Source of the DNA: Thamnidium elegans | Lineage: Eukaryota; Mucoromycota; Mucoromycetes; Mucorales; Mucoraceae | Direction of reading: 5' to 3' | Length of the DNA stretch: 64,000 nucleotides | Assembly (NCBI GenBank): GCA_025201345.1 | Contig: JAIXMG010000012.1 | Span: 124,001 to 188,000 of the forward strand | The notes under the pieces: generated by a model | Database searches by the model: none | Told to the model about the DNA's origin: nothing | What the model saw: the letters and a program-made list of their open reading frames with translations, nothing else | Shown: positions 24,335 to 34,883 of the stretch, piece by piece | Layout: each line of letters opens with the position of its first letter | How positions within the stretch are numbered: the first letter of the stretch is position 1 | Program-made: the position numbers and the translations under genes

Positions 24335-25439
24335 ATGTCTACTGAATCTATTGACCAACTTATTCACGCTATTGCCAACATTTCTCATGTTGAAAAGCCT
24401 TGCCTTGATAACCTTCTTACCATCAAGAAAATGGAGATCGCTAAAGAGCCCATTGATGTAGAACACTATGAAGCAGAAAAGAAAGTGTAAGTTTTTTTTT
24501 ATCCTTTTTATTTACATATAAACTTATTTTATTTGCCCGGTAGAATTATGTGGGAGAATACTATTACAGATTTGAATAGTTGGTCTCTTAACTGGGCCCT
24601 TTTTAAAGTAACAGTAAGTTATTTTCTATATATTTATTTGCAAAAATCATACTAAAGGAGTCTATAAATTATTAGTGTGGTTTGCAACAAGAGAAAGATC
24701 GCTCTGAAGTAGGTTTAAAAAAGGCAAAACAACTTGTAATTGAAACTGAAGAAAAGGTTCAAGAGGAAAAGGATAAGATTCATGAAGTGGAGGTACAAAA
24801 TGAAAAGTATACCGTCGAGTACAGAACTCTTCAAAAGTACCGTGAAGATGTTACCTTGATGTTGGATGAGGTATGTATAATAATACACTTTTTTTTAAAA
24901 AAAAAATTTTACTTATATATTTTTTATACGATTAGATCGTAAAGGGTGATTTCGCTGGCGAAACCTCTTTAAAAGAACAAATTGGACAATATAAAGACAA
25001 ATCAATTGAATTATTTGATAATATCAAGAAGCTTGAAACAGTCAAGGACCTTCTCAAGACATCTGATTCATCTATATTAGAGGCTATTCTTGAATTACGT
25101 TCATCTTCATCAAAAGAAACTTTGATGGGTGAAGGTAAAGTATATTTCCCAGAGATTGCTTTTGAGTGTCTTAAAGAGGCTCGTGAATTGTATCCTGATT
25201 TACCTGGATTCAAATCTCCTACTGAATATGTAAATGAATCTGACAATACTGGTGCTTATTACTCTCCTATGCAAAAATACCTTTGGGATGTTCGTAAGAG
25301 ATTAGCTGAGCTTATTAGCTGGTGTGCAGATGAAGCTATTGTTTTATTGGATCAAGAAACCGAAAATCAAGTTCAACTTGGACTTAAAGTGGATGAATAT
25401 AACTTTGAAAGACGTAGAATCCTTAAGGAATCCGCGTAA
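24335..25439 (+). CDS. Coiled-coil protein of unknown function (306 aa)
   Basis: Exons 24335-24486, 24544-24613, 24676-24870 and 24936-25439 join in frame to 306 residues ending RRRILKESA. The N-terminal third is mixed; residues about 75-140 form a charged coiled coil (KAKQLVIETEEKVQEEKDK). A second helical segment follows (SLKEQIGQYKDKSIELFDN). The C-terminal part is better ordered, with PEIAFECLKEARELYP and DVRKRLAELISWCADEA. No signal peptide or membrane segment. Codon usage is biased towards GCT, CTT and AAG more than the neighbours, suggesting moderate to high expression. I do not recognise the family. Confidence 0.72.
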
Positions 25440-25711
25440 AAAAATACTCCCGCTCTCTATTATTATTATAAACACCCCTCTACTCTCCTGGTTTTACGTA
25501 TTTTAAACTCTATCTAATAAATAATAATCATAATAAAAAAAATTAAACTTGGTAAAAACTCATTAAACTGAAGGTCATCAGTTACCGTGGTTACACACAA
25601 CCGCTACAAAAACGTGATATAAACGTGACATTCACGCGAATATCACGTTTTTTGCAAAATTCTTTTTTAAGGAATAAAACATATTTTTTGATCTCCAAAA
25701 TCATCGAATTT
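25440..25711. other. Region upstream of tRNA-Thr
   Basis: Holds the 3' UTR of the coiled-coil gene, a 14-bp fragment (25570-25583, GAAGGTCATCAGTT) identical to the variable/T-arm part of the tRNA-Thr just downstream, and the palindromic element at 25609-25651. Confidence 0.7.
25609..25651. promoter_or_regulatory. Palindromic element upstream of tRNA-Thr
   Basis: AAAACGTGATAT (25609-25620) and ATATCACGTTTT (25640-25651) are perfect reverse complements with a 19-nt spacer. The left part, ACGTGATATAAACGTGAC (25612-25629), recurs with two changes at 51406-51423 (minus strand) upstream of the second tRNA-Thr copy. Possible upstream promoter or binding site; the function is inferred. Confidence 0.45.
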
Positions 25712-25784
25712 GCCTTCTTGGCTCAGTTGGCAGAGCGTCTGCCTAGTAAGCAGAAGGTCATCAGTTCAATTCTGATAGAAGGCA
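25712..25784 (+). tRNA. tRNA-Thr (anticodon AGU)
   Basis: A 73-nt cloverleaf without intron. Acceptor stem GCCTTCT pairs with AGAAGGC. The D arm is GCTC/GAGC. The anticodon stem TCTGC/GCAGA encloses the loop CTAGTAA, with anticodon AGT reading ACU/ACC after inosine modification. The variable loop is AGGTC. The T arm is ATCAG/CTGAT with loop TTCAATT. The discriminator base is A. Identical to the copy at 51275-51347. Confidence 0.95.
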
Positions 25785-26265
25785 TTCATCAATTCATTTT
25801 TTGCTTTAAATCGGTGATTCGTGAGACGTTCGCAATCTTTGTCTTGCATACAACTACTTATATTTAGCTACGTGTCAGAGTTATTTTAATAAATGTGGTG
25901 TAGTAAAAAAAGATGATCTTTTATTCAGTTTATAATTTGAAGTAGTACACGGCTTCTTCAATTTTAGCTGTGATATACGGAGGCGATTGCTACAAAAGCT
26001 TCGTCTTGATTATATTACCTCGAAAACTTCAAATCTTTTTTATTTAAAGTCATAAAGTTATTCTTTTGGGTTATTTAAAAATATCTATTAGCGGTATCAT
26101 CCGCGTACTGTTTCAACATTTTCTCAAATACTGTCCTATGCATTTTAATAAAAACAAGACCATACAGATTTAAAAAAAAAGAATGATACTGAGAAGTACA
26201 TTGTAACAAAATTCCGGTTTATTTAAACATTATTAAAGTCTTTATGACTACTTATTCACTAATAG
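25785..26265. other. Gene-free stretch between tRNA-Thr and the HSP70-like gene
   Basis: Contains the 3' UTR of the minus-strand HSP70-like gene. Sequence near 26182-26256 recurs at 30590-30705 upstream of the same gene. Confidence 0.5.
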
Positions 26266-29200
26266 CTAACTCGAAATATCTTTATAAATGGACAAATCAC
26301 CAACTTCAGTAAATTGTCTATCATCGTAAATATTTGCTACCAAGAATTCATCTTCTAAAAGATAGTCAGAGATCATTCCTGATCTTGGACCGGCGGTAGC
26401 TTCAAATATAACTTTATTGTTATCAGGGATAAAGCGAATATCGAAATGACAAACTGTCATTGGATCGTCTTCATCACTTGCCACATAGAGTTCAAATTGA
26501 TGAACCTTTCTGAAATGAGGGTTACATGTCTTGATTCCTTTTGTGGGTAAGTCATTCGCTTCAGAAGAATAAATAGCTAAAAAGATTTAGTCGTGTGTAA
26601 GTTACAGGAAGTCGAAAATCACTTACTGGCATAAACAATACAGTTTTCTTTAGCATAGAACTTTTTAAGGATGCCCTCACTCTGGTACTTCTCTAGAACT
26701 TTATCACCTCGACGAATGATATATGATAAATCATCGTCTACACAATTAAAAGTGTCCGCATCCAAACGAGGATGATAAAATAACTCAACCTTTTCATCAC
26801 TAATGTGACTATAATGAGATTCCAAAGAGTAGATCTTGTTTTTTAAATCGTCTTTATCTTTACTTATTTTTTTTTCTTTTTCAATCTTTTTTTCCGCTAT
26901 CTTCCCGAATTCCTTAAGACGAAAGGCACGAACATGAACAGCATAAGAGGTTCTGGCAACCCTTTCAGTGAAAATTTGAGGCTGGTTTCCATAAAGCGCA
27001 GCACCTAAAAGTGCTTTCTTTCCATCGACCTTCGAGGAAATAATATAGTCGACGTTTATATTCATGGCTTCAGAAGTGTAGTTAATAATGATACGTTCCA
27101 GAATTTTATAGTTCTGTGTACTAGTTTCTAACAAGGTACCAGATAAAAGGATCTTGTCAAAACTGAAATGTTGCCTCATATCGGTTTCTGATATAAAACG
27201 AGTTATTTCTGATGCAAGGTCTTCAGCTGTAGGTAGGAATATATATTCCATGAGATCATATACTTTAATTGAGGCAATACAACATCCGGAATCAGTAATA
27301 GGAATATTTTGAACTTCGCTATAGTTGTAAAAGTTTAATCTCGTCTATTTTAAGAGATAAATAATAAGTATTCCAATTGTGTAGAATATAATTAGCGATC
27401 AACCTTTATGTAGTCAAGGAAACCTCTTTTGAGTTCAGTATAATATGTAGGAGCATAGACTTTATGGTTTCCATAGCACGCAATGCAATTATTCTTTGAC
27501 ACATATCTATTTAAATAAAACGTAATTCTACTGGCAAAGTCAAAATCAAAAGTAGCTGATCTAACACTTCTCACATTTCTAAATAACTTAGTGTTTTCTT
27601 CATCCATATAATCTACATTTGTACCACTGACTTTCGTATGTTCCATCAATGATAAACTACAGGTATCGTAGTACGTATTAATTAGTAAGACGTGGTTTAT
27701 GTTATCAGTTGTGCTTGCAAAGTGTTCTTTTTCGATATATATGGCCGCAGCAGTATCGCGGCCAATTAATAAAAGGCGTTCAACGGGATCTTCTTTCGAC
27801 ATGATACCTGCTAATTGAGCAATATAATGCATTTCAGACTTGCTATTGAAGAATTGATGACAGTTTTCCATAGTAATGACATATCTGTATTTGTTCTTGT
27901 CCGAGAGTTTTGGATTAATTTTAGCAATTGATTTGTGAACGTGATCAAGTACAAGCCTTATATATTCACAAAGATATCGCCTCAGATCGGCCTTGAAAAC
28001 AGACATTAATTTACTGGGAGTTATGTGTTTTTTGTGGTCACGGTCGATAGGTTGTTTAACTTGGGCACCCCAAATTGTTTCGCCTTTAACCGTTTCTTTT
28101 GCAGTGGGGATCATGAAATTTTTTTCTTGTAGACCAGGCCTATAATTAATTAGTATTAGTTTAAATATAGTATACTAACAAAAAGAGAAATACAATACCA
28201 ATCAGTAATTTCAGTCATATCGTCATATTCGTTTCCCAAATCCCTGTAGGAGCATGATGTTGAAAGGTATCCAATATCTATATGATGGTATAAAAAAAGT
28301 TAGAATTATTTTCACGTATATATAAATTAGGTCTCTACCTAAGCAAATTAGTGTATTATACTTATCAGTAGAGGCAAATTTAAACTTTCTTTCGACCACG
28401 TCCGTTTGAGGTTTTATTCTATTAAAGCCAATACCGTATATTAAGGCACCTCTCATCGCAGCGGAACTGCCGTTATCATCAATTATTAAAGTACCAATTC
28501 TATACTGGCTGTTGGGAGACAAAGTACTCTTGATCCAGAAGGCTCTAAGGATTCTCTTTTGTAAATAAGGGGAGTTTCCGAAGCCACCAACCAAATATGT
28601 ACGCTTGATATTACCATTGTCTTTTTTTATCTGTCTATCTATAAGGTTTAATGCACGTTTTGTAACAACTTCAAATACTTCTGTCCGTATGATGCCATAC
28701 GGAATCGTCAATTTACAAACACCAACCTCACGTATACACGTAACACCATCAGGTAAATAGAATTTCAATTTAGGCACAGTAATAGCATCTCTAAATACCA
28801 TAATGATAGCTATAGAAAAGAGTATATAAATTAATGACCACTGTGTAATGCCATTATATAAAAAAAGCTTACAATCTCCGAAATTTGGTCTATGCATATG
28901 TTTAAAATCTTCCGCTTTACAAGTAATACATTGTCCGTCATTACGATTACCTTCATCAATATGTTTTCCAATGGATCTTTTAAAAATAGAACTTGTCTGT
29001 TCCTTTGAAAGTATGGGATGTTTACATTTAGGGAATTTAAATTCTCTTGAGCGGTTACCAAAATATGGCTGTAATTAAAGAATCAGAGCTGCTACGTTAC
29101 CGAGTTTATAAATTCTTACCTTGATCTCGTTAATAAACTTGTCAATAACAGGAGTAAATAATTCATTACGTGCATTTTCTTCTTCTTTATCTTCAGCTGG

Positions 29201-30183
29201 CACACCATTATAAAAAAAACGTGTAAGGAGGTCTCGCATTTTTTCATCTATAAATGCAGAACCGCATCTATCATCACTATCGACAGCTAACTGACAACGA
29301 CGGAAAGTATCAGTGGGATCACCATCAACAATTTTTATTGACTCAAAAACTGCAATATTTACTGTGGCACCACCAGCATCGCAAATAATATATTTGTCAC
29401 CTGGCATCATATCCGGTAAATCATTTTTTTTTTGCTCACAATGTAAGGTAGCAGCAGAAGATTCGTTGATAATTAATAAACGATTTTCGTAGTCTTCATC
29501 AGTAATTAAACCAGCTTCTTTAGCCACAGTACGCATAATAGATTTTTGTATTCTGTTCCATAGAGCGGGTACAGTAATAACAAAACGAATATTCTCCTTT
29601 TCAATAGAAATGTGACCAACACCACAAATTTTTTTTTGAAGTGTACTAACAGTATGATCAAAGATTTCTCTTAAATAATCAATAGCTGCCCTCATATTTT
29701 CATATTCTATTTTTTTGGCTTCCTTTGTTTTATAAATGGCGTCTTTTCTTGGAAGCCCCAGAATGAACCGTTCTTTAACAATTTTATCAGGCCCTAACAC
29801 GCCATATTCAATGAGTTGTTGAGCAGTCCTGCCCCAGTGCAACAAATGAAAATTTTTATCATAAATGATGATTGAGGGTGTTTTTTTTTTCAACTCTTGA
29901 CTGTTCTGCCCTAAAAGAAAAGAAAAGAAAAGGTTCGTATGTGGCATTTGCTTAGTCTGATTTCATAAATAAACTTACCAAACTGTAATAATATCAATAC
30001 TAGGATATTCTGTATCTCTCAGTTCCGCAGTAGATAATTCAGCAGTAACAGAATAACATGTTCCTGAAAATGAGGTACCAAGATCTATAGGATAACAAGT
30101 GTCATTTTTCCATCGTTGGCGCTTTTTTTCTCTCTCTTACCGATACTAATAATCATTCCGTACTTGTGGTATCTGAAAGCCAT
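26266..30183 (-). CDS. Tandem double HSP70-like (HSPA12-type) protein with an apparent one-base frameshift
   Basis: Nine exons (30141-30183, 29979-30084, 29120-29910, 28873-29068, 28339-28809, 28199-28277, 27404-28139, 26627-27344, 26266-26576) read as one protein of about 1149 residues. Residues 1-535 form a complete HSP70/actin-type ATPase: DLGTSFSG at the start, an ITVPALWN segment, NESSAATLH, the phosphate-2 motif ICDAGGATVN, and YLVGGFGNSPYL. The next exon begins DIGYLSTSCSYRDLG, so a second HSP70-like module starts in the same frame and runs to the end. Its key motifs are eroded (VLLINTYYDTCSL for phosphate-2, ILLSGTLLE for the adenosine motif), suggesting a dead ATPase. Frame continuity in exon 3 requires one A fewer in the run at 29881-29890. 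Most likely a cytosolic chaperone-like protein; its partner is unknown. Confidence 0.72.
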
Positions 30184-32246
30184 TTTCCTTTAACGACGTA
30201 AAAAGAAAAAAAGAAGAAAATGAATGCATACTAGATCTTGTAGTTTTTATTTTAGCGCTTCTCTTGTGTAAGGTGTTACAAAACCAAACCAAGAATACGA
30301 CATGATGCACTACCGCACTCTTTCTTCTTTCTTGCTTAACAAACGTTTCTCAGTTTTAAGCGCCACGAAATTATAATAGTTTAAATTGAAGGACTGAATT
30401 TTAGAATGTAATCTTTTTAAAATAAGTTAAATTATTTTACTCACACATTTTGTTGGCACAAGTGTTACACAAATAGTATATTTGTGGCCCGTCAGCACTG
30501 TCCATTTAAATTATCACTTTAAGCTCGTTATACTGGGATGGGAGGGTTCCTCAAAATATTATGAATGGGACATAAAGTGCGATTTATTTTACTGATACTG
30601 AAAAGATTACGGGAATGTTCCGGTTGTCTTTAAACATTAAAAGTGAAAAAAAAAATATTCTCGTATTTTGACAAATTTATTTAAAAGTCTTTATGGTGAT
30701 TCGCAAGAAGATAATAACTCACTAACTCCTTTATCGATGTTTAAATCAGCTCAATATCCAATACATTCTTCATTATTATATTCACAGCTTCTTCCATTAT
30801 GATTCATTTTGTTATTACATCCTGCAATTGACGGTTACATTTTCTTTCGTAATCCATTTAGCCTATTACCTTGGTCTTAAAAACCGCATATGGGTGATCC
30901 TACAATGTACCTAAACCTCATTATTCTTCTGTGTGGCTCTCTTGGTATCAACGTGTTGATACCATCGTTCGTTAACCCTGTTTTTAGATTCGAAAAAAAT
31001 AATATAAAAAGAGCTCTTTTTCATTCTTCCCCCTTTCTTCTTTTCATTTACTTTAAGTCTTATATGCCACTTGGTTACAGCATTGAACTTACACTATTAT
31101 TCTGTATGGACATTAAATTGTGCAAAATTTTATTTCAACAAGAAAACGAATATGTCAGGTATAAGCATGTTTGAATCAAGACTACCTTTTTTTTTTTATT
31201 GGTAGTATTACAGTTTGTTAAATACTTTGGCGAAAGCATTACACTAGTATAGGCCATTATCCCTTTCAGACAATTAAGTGACAGTGGAACCTAATTTAAT
31301 AATGGCTGATGCCTAAACTTTCATGTAAAAACAAGTGTTATATAAATGATAATGGACGAACAATTATGGACTATGACACTTTAAATAGTTCTCGAACTCG
31401 TTCAAGTTATTGTAAAGAAAAATATGTTGTGTATCTTCTTTTTTTTTTCGAGAGCTCAAACATTAGTACCATTTCAAATACAATTAAAATGATACAGAGC
31501 TACGTGTTAAAATGACACATAATTAATCGCTTTGTAATATTTATTTCGTTACCGTCTCTCTTTCGTTTCAGTTATTATCCTTTTGTTTACACAGCATAAC
31601 ATCGTTTAATAATACACTTTCGAAGAGTGGACGCTTTCATACAATTTCTTCGTAAATTAAATAAATAAATTTAGGCAAATTACTTTTATAAAAGCTTCAG
31701 TCTTTTACTGTTTCGGAATAATCAAAAATTGATGCGTAGCTTAAAAACAAAATAAAGGCATGATTCAAAATGTTATAGAGTACTAGGTACGTAAAATAAA
31801 AAATGTTGCACATAATAACCATGGTATCAGAAAACTAGGGAGTAAAAGATCGACCCACGCAGTGCAAAGTATATTTGTTCAATTCAATGGAAGTGGGGGA
31901 AACCGTCCTTCCTCTCCCCCGAAAAAAAAAATCTTTAAACTAGTTCAACAAAAGTTATCGCTTTGTTTACTTAATGCAGGTATTGTCTTTTTTTTTTTAC
32001 CGAGATAATAAAATATTTCAAGTTTTCTCGCCCAGAAATATTCTATAGACCAGAGAGCTTTTTTTTGCTTGGGTATAAATGTATAACATGGTATCAGCAA
32101 ACATAACCAACCATGCCAATATCAAAAAAAAAACCATGTATTGTGACTGTTTGATGAACTTTTTCTATGAATTTCGATTGACATGTCTTTATCGCGTATT
32201 TTTTTTTCTTTCTTTCTTTATATTTTATTTATAAATAGTATTAATA
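30184..32246. other. 2-kb region between divergent HSP70-like gene and AHA1
   Basis: No convincing gene; open frames at 30890 and 31309 have no family signal. Contains both promoters and a diverged copy of the HSP70-like gene's 3' flank (30590-30745). I looked for heat-shock elements (nGAAnnTTCn arrays) and saw none that is clear. Confidence 0.5.
30590..30745. repeat. Diverged duplicate of the 3' end/flank of the HSP70-like gene
   Basis: Blocks shared in order with 26182-26270: GATACTGA-AAG, TTCCGGTT, TTTAAACATTA, TTTATTTAAA/AAGTCTTTATG, and ATTCACTAA/ACTCACTAACTC. An insertion of about 40 bp separates them here. Suggests that a tandem HSP70-like copy once lay upstream and was mostly lost. 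Confidence 0.4.
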
Positions 32247-33485
32247 ATGTCTAACTGGAAGAATGTCAACAACTGGTAAGTCCTTTTTTTATACACGAAT
32301 ATAAATATTATACTAAACTATTTTATGTTAGGCACTGGTAAATAATTATTTTTTTTTAAAAAAAAGATAGGATTTTTCTTTTAACATGTATTTAGGGTCA
32401 ATAAGAATTGTTTAAAGTGGGCTCAAAATTACTTTACTGAACATCTTGTTGGTCTTGAAGCAGAGAGAAATGGTAACAAGGCTTCTATCACCAAGATGGT
32501 TGAATGTACAGGTGATGTTGACTTGAACCAAAGAAAAGGAAAGATTATTACCATTTACGATGTTGTTTTGAAACTTGAGTGGGCCGGTAAAGTTGGTACA
32601 ATGTTTTGCGTATGTAGACCCGAAATTAATTTTTTTTTTAGGAACTCTTGCTGATGGTACTGAAGTAACTGGTACTATTCATGTACCCGAAATTGCTCAT
32701 GATACTGACTCTGATGATTATGTTGTAAGTATACTATATACAGAGAGGAGAATAATACAAAAAAAAAAAAAAAATATATATATATTAATGTGTGTGCTTA
32801 AAAAATATAATAGTTTGAAATTGCAATCAATGATGATAGTAATGCCAAACAAGCAATCAAGGAAGTAGTTCGTAAGGGTTTAACTCCATTAATGATTAAA
32901 GAGTTTGAAAAGCTCTCTGGAGCCATGATTAAGGAAAACTGTGAAGATGTTTATATCGAGTCAGACAAGATGGGAGCACCTACTCCTCCTAGATTGGCTA
33001 CTACCAAGGAAAATTCTTCCAGTACCAAGTTTGGCACCGGTTCAAGTGCAGCAGCAACTGCCGAGACACCAGCCAAGAAGGTAAACACAACTTCTTTAAC
33101 TGAGACTACTGAATTCCAAACCTCAGCACACGAACTTTACGAGACTTTGACTGACATTCAGCGTGCGCAAGTTTGGACCCGTGGACCAGTCAAGTTGTCC
33201 AAGGAGGCAGGCTCTAAATTTGAATTCTTTGGGGGTAATGTATCTGGTGAAATGTTAGAATTAGTGCCCGATAAAAAGATCGTACAAACCTGGAGATTGA
33301 GATCTTGGCCTGCTGGTCATTTCTCCAAGGTCACTTTAGAATTTGATCAAGGTAGCGATTGTGTTACTTTAAAGATGCATCAAACTGGTATTCCTGTTGG
33401 AGAAGAAGAATTAACTAGAACCAATTGGTCTGGTTATTACTGGAGAGCTATTAAGGGATCTTTTGGTTTTGGTGCTAATTTTTAA
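32247..33485 (+). CDS. AHA1: Activator of Hsp90 ATPase (Aha1)
   Basis: Exons 32247-32275, 32396-32586, 32642-32724 and 32814-33485 give 324 residues, close to the family norm of about 340-350. The N-terminal Aha1 domain opens MSNWKNVNNWVNKNC and then WAQNYFTEHL, with GKIITIYDVVLKLEW and T-x-TGTIHVPE typical of the Hsp90 middle-domain binding surface. A Ser/Ala linker follows. The C-terminal AHSA1/START-like domain starts ETTEFQTSAHELYETLTD and carries EFFGGNVSGEMLELVP and IVQTWRLRSWP. It stimulates the Hsp90 ATPase cycle in the cytosol. The stop codon lies 27 bp from that of the convergent gene. Confidence 0.95.
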
Positions 33486-33512
33486 TAAAGTAAAGAAAAA
33501 AAAATAGATTAT

Positions 33513-34405
33513 TTATTGCGTATATACAATATATATTTTAAGTCCTTCTCTTAAAACATGAGTAACAAGGTCCATTGAAGGTAATTGAAGATGATAGTAA
33601 TTTAACCATGTGAAGAGTGCAGATTGAACTTGAATATCTGTAACTAGTGCTAATTGAATTAAGTCTTGTGATTTTTGCGATTTTGTTAAGGTATTAATAT
33701 GGTAAAAGGTAAAAGGGGTGCTTGGTATAGTAAATAAGCGATTGTTTGTATTACTCGATGTAAGAGTAATTTTTAGTACAGCTTTATCTACTCCTGTTAA
33801 TTTATGTTTTGATGCAAATAGTTTCACAAAATACGCCGATGAATAAGGAAGTACCGTTCTAGAAACCACAATATTATGAATTTGATATGAACGAGTCAAG
33901 AAGCTTTTAATACCACAGTATCTCTATATATAAATATATTGTTATTATTATATACTGTCATAAGTATAATTTAAACAAAACCTTCTTAACGTGAATGATG
34001 GTAGTATGCTTTATTTTATTATGATAGATCGATGGTAAAGGTTTATTCATAACGAGATCGACAGCAGAGTCATATGCGGTTGCAAAGTAGAGAGATGACG
34101 ATTTCTCATCATTATGCATAGTTATGGTAACAGACGAATCGATACTTAGTTTTGGTAGCGATTTATCTGTATAAATTGTTATTTTTACTGCATAGTAAAA
34201 TCCCTGTTAAATTAATACCTTTCCATTCATCATCATATGCAATCATGGTTTCTGTAGGTGAAGATTGCATATCATTATCATCTTTTACTTTCTTTTTTAA
34301 TTGGCTAATTTGATGTCTTAATTTTTGTGAAAGTCGATATACATTTTTATACACCTGCTTGTTTTTCATGTTATTTTTATCGAGTGATTGAATTAAAGTA
34401 TTCAT
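33513..34405 (-). CDS. Protein of unknown function (260 aa)
   Basis: Exons 34219-34405, 33982-34166 and 33513-33923 join in frame to 260 residues. The start at 34405 (MNTLIQSLDKNNMKNK) was preferred over an upstream Met in a hydrophobic, AT-driven extension. Residues about 14-40 form a basic amphipathic helix (YRLSQKLRHQISQLKKK). The middle and C-terminal parts look like a folded beta-rich domain (VTITMHNDEKSSSLYFATAY, then VLKITLTSSNTNNRLF and a helix DLIQLALVTDIQVQ). No membrane segment. I do not recognise the family. Its 3' UTR must overlap that of AHA1, since only 27 bp separate the stops. Confidence 0.65.
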
Positions 34406-34883
34406 AATGAAAGAAAAAAAGGGGAGAATATAGATTATGCTGGGATTTGCATTATACGCTTCTATATAATTTTTTTGTCCATTGTATCTAAAAAAGGGAG
34501 ACAACAATAACAAGACTCTTTTTTTTTCTTCTTCTTCTTAAAAGGAGTCTTATTAACCCCCCTCCCCCCTCCTCCTATATATATACCCATATTTATATAA
34601 TAGTAGATTGTTTTTTATAAGGGCGTTGATATGGGGATGTCAATATTTATAACTGGTAGTTACGATCAATTTAGAGTTTGTATCAAGAAACAAAAACAAA
34701 AAAAAATATAGACTATCGATCATGCAAGAAATTTTATTATGTACATGGTTCATATAAATGATATAGGAAAAAAAAAAAAAAGGCATAGGCATAGATGGTT
34801 ACATAGTATAATGGCATAATTTTTAAATGAATATAAAAGTTAAAATGAGTGAAAGGATTTTTTTTGTTGTTTTTTTTTTGGTT
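34406..34883. other. Intergenic, same-strand spacer
   Basis: Promoter of the 260-residue gene and 3' UTR of the C2H2 gene. A poly-C/CT patch at 34558-34575 and poly-A at 34769-34781. No gene seen. Confidence 0.5.

Noticed and set aside
28223..28338. Reading the HSP70-like locus as two adjacent genes
   Set aside because: No stop codon or plausible start separates the modules; intron phases match exactly across the junction. Kept as a point to test with transcripts.
30890..31174. 94-codon open frame between the HSP70-like gene and AHA1
   Set aside because: No domain, AT-driven hydrophobic composition, no splice or promoter support.
31900..32246. Heat-shock elements between the HSP70-like gene and AHA1
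   Set aside because: GAA/TTC motifs are present but with wrong spacing; no array of alternating nGAAn units could be seen.
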